Shown here one piece after another: positions 6,736 to 7,171 of a stretch of DNA of 7,171 nt. The DNA is taken from positions 1-7,171 of the forward strand of contig WOZY01000146.1 in NCBI GenBank assembly GCA_011620045.1, written 5' to 3'. The notes beneath the pieces were generated by a model, which saw nothing but the letters and a program-made list of their open reading frames with translations, had not been told where the DNA came from and searched no databases. This DNA comes from Mesotoga sp. GTDB lineage: Bacteria; Thermotogota; Thermotogae; Petrotogales; Kosmotogaceae. Within the stretch, counting starts at the first letter, position 1. Every line of letters starts with the position of its first letter. Position numbers and translations under genes: made by a program.

Positions 6736-7171
6736 ATGATCAGCTGTAAAAAGCTTACTAAGGTCTTCGACAAAGACCCGGTAGTAAATGAGGTAGATCT
6801 GTCGATCAATTCAGGGGAGATATATGGCTTTCTTGGACCCAACGGGGCCGGAAAGACAACTACTATAAGAATGTTGACGGGCACTTTAAGGCCGACGTCG
6901 GGAGAGGTGAAAATACTCGATATGGACTTCTCCAGAAACGAACTGCTTATCAAAAGCAGGATTGGCGTTGTACCCGATGAGCCAAGAATCTACTCATATT
7001 TCACAGGAGCGGAGTTTCTGGAGTTCATAATGGACGTCTTCCCGGACAAGAAGCAAGAGGCGAAGAAAAGAGTCGGGGAGCTATGCGAAGCCTTTGGAAT
7101 CGATTATCTAGGTAAGATGATCTCCGAGATGTCCCACGGTATGAAACAGAAGATAATGGTCATATCCGTTC
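6736..7171 (+). CDS. ABC transporter ATP-binding protein, N-terminal part (partial)
   Basis: ATG at 6736 is preceded by GGAGGG (6724-6729), 7 nt from the start. The window holds 145 codons and then ends inside the gene, where about 240-310 residues are usual. The Walker A is GPNGAGKTT (34-42). The Q-loop region reads VVPDEP (78-83), with Asp-Glu in place of the common Gln. The signature is MSHGMKQK (132-139), a variant of LSGGMKQ. The Walker B and H-loop lie beyond the edge. The 'PDEP' loop and 'SHGMKQK' signature are typical, from memory, of ATPases that pair with ABC-2 or Ecs-type permeases in drug, lipid or antibiotic export, so a permease gene is expected just to the right. It is transcribed away from the exporter gene. 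Confidence 0.92.
   Translation, partial: MISCKKLTKVFDKDPVVNEVDLSINSGEIYGFLGPNGAGKTTTIRMLTGTLRPTSGEVKILDMDFSRNELLIKSRIGVVPDEPRIYSYFTGAEFLEFIMDVFPDKKQEAKKRVGELCEAFGIDYLGKMISEMSHGMKQKIMVISV

Noticed and set aside
6594..6953. A 119-codon minus-strand frame across the second divergent intergenic region.
   Set aside because: It overlaps the Walker A region of the ABC gene antisense, and its translation shows no recognisable domain.
1..7171. CRISPR repeats, insertion-sequence ends, tRNA genes or phage genes.
   Set aside because: No spaced direct repeats, transposase motifs, cloverleaf sequences or phage proteins were seen on either strand.

Overview
The window looks like ordinary chromosome of an anaerobic bacterium, most plausibly a member of the Thermotogota (Mesotoga/Kosmotoga-like). 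The reasons are strong GGAGG ribosome binding sites on nearly every gene, moderate GC judged by eye, mixed AGA/AGG arginine codons, and the gene types: a LonB/LonH-like protease, a compact MMPL exporter and a secreted zinc phospholipase-like protein. The lineage is inferred from style, not from a marker gene. I see no phage, transposon, CRISPR array, tRNA or rRNA.

Layout: (1) 1-144, minus: the first 48 codons of a gene leaving the window, tentatively an alpha/beta hydrolase. (2) 145-273: a divergent intergenic region with promoter-like elements facing both ways and a perfect 13-bp dyad. (3) 274-1284, plus: an exported protein with the H-Y-x-x-D-x-x-x-P-x-H zinc signature of phospholipase C / P1 nuclease. 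(4) 1305-1344: a strong intrinsic terminator between two convergent genes. (5) 1368-3737, minus: a Lon-like protease with a clear Ser-Lys dyad and degenerate Walker motifs. (6) 3842-4396, minus: a 2H phosphoesterase (2'-5' RNA ligase-like) that appears to start at CTG. (7) 4433-6553, minus: a 12-TM MMPL/RND-type exporter. (8) 6554-6735: a second divergent intergenic region. (9) 6736-7171, plus: the start of an ABC transporter ATPase that runs off the right edge.

The exporter, the 2H phosphoesterase and the Lon-like protease lie in a row on the minus strand (transcription order exporter, 2H gene, protease). Gaps of 36 and 104 nt allow read-through, but each gene also has its own TGnTATAAT extended -10 element just upstream of its ribosome binding site, so they may be separate units. 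Nothing in the sequences points to a shared pathway.

I did not find a convincing undescribed multi-gene system. The points most worth a second look are the CTG start that restores the first HxT motif of the 2H protein, the shared extended -10 / short-leader layout, the degenerate ATPase motifs of the Lon-like protease, the one-sided Asp-Tyr motif in the exporter, and the divergent secreted zinc enzyme.
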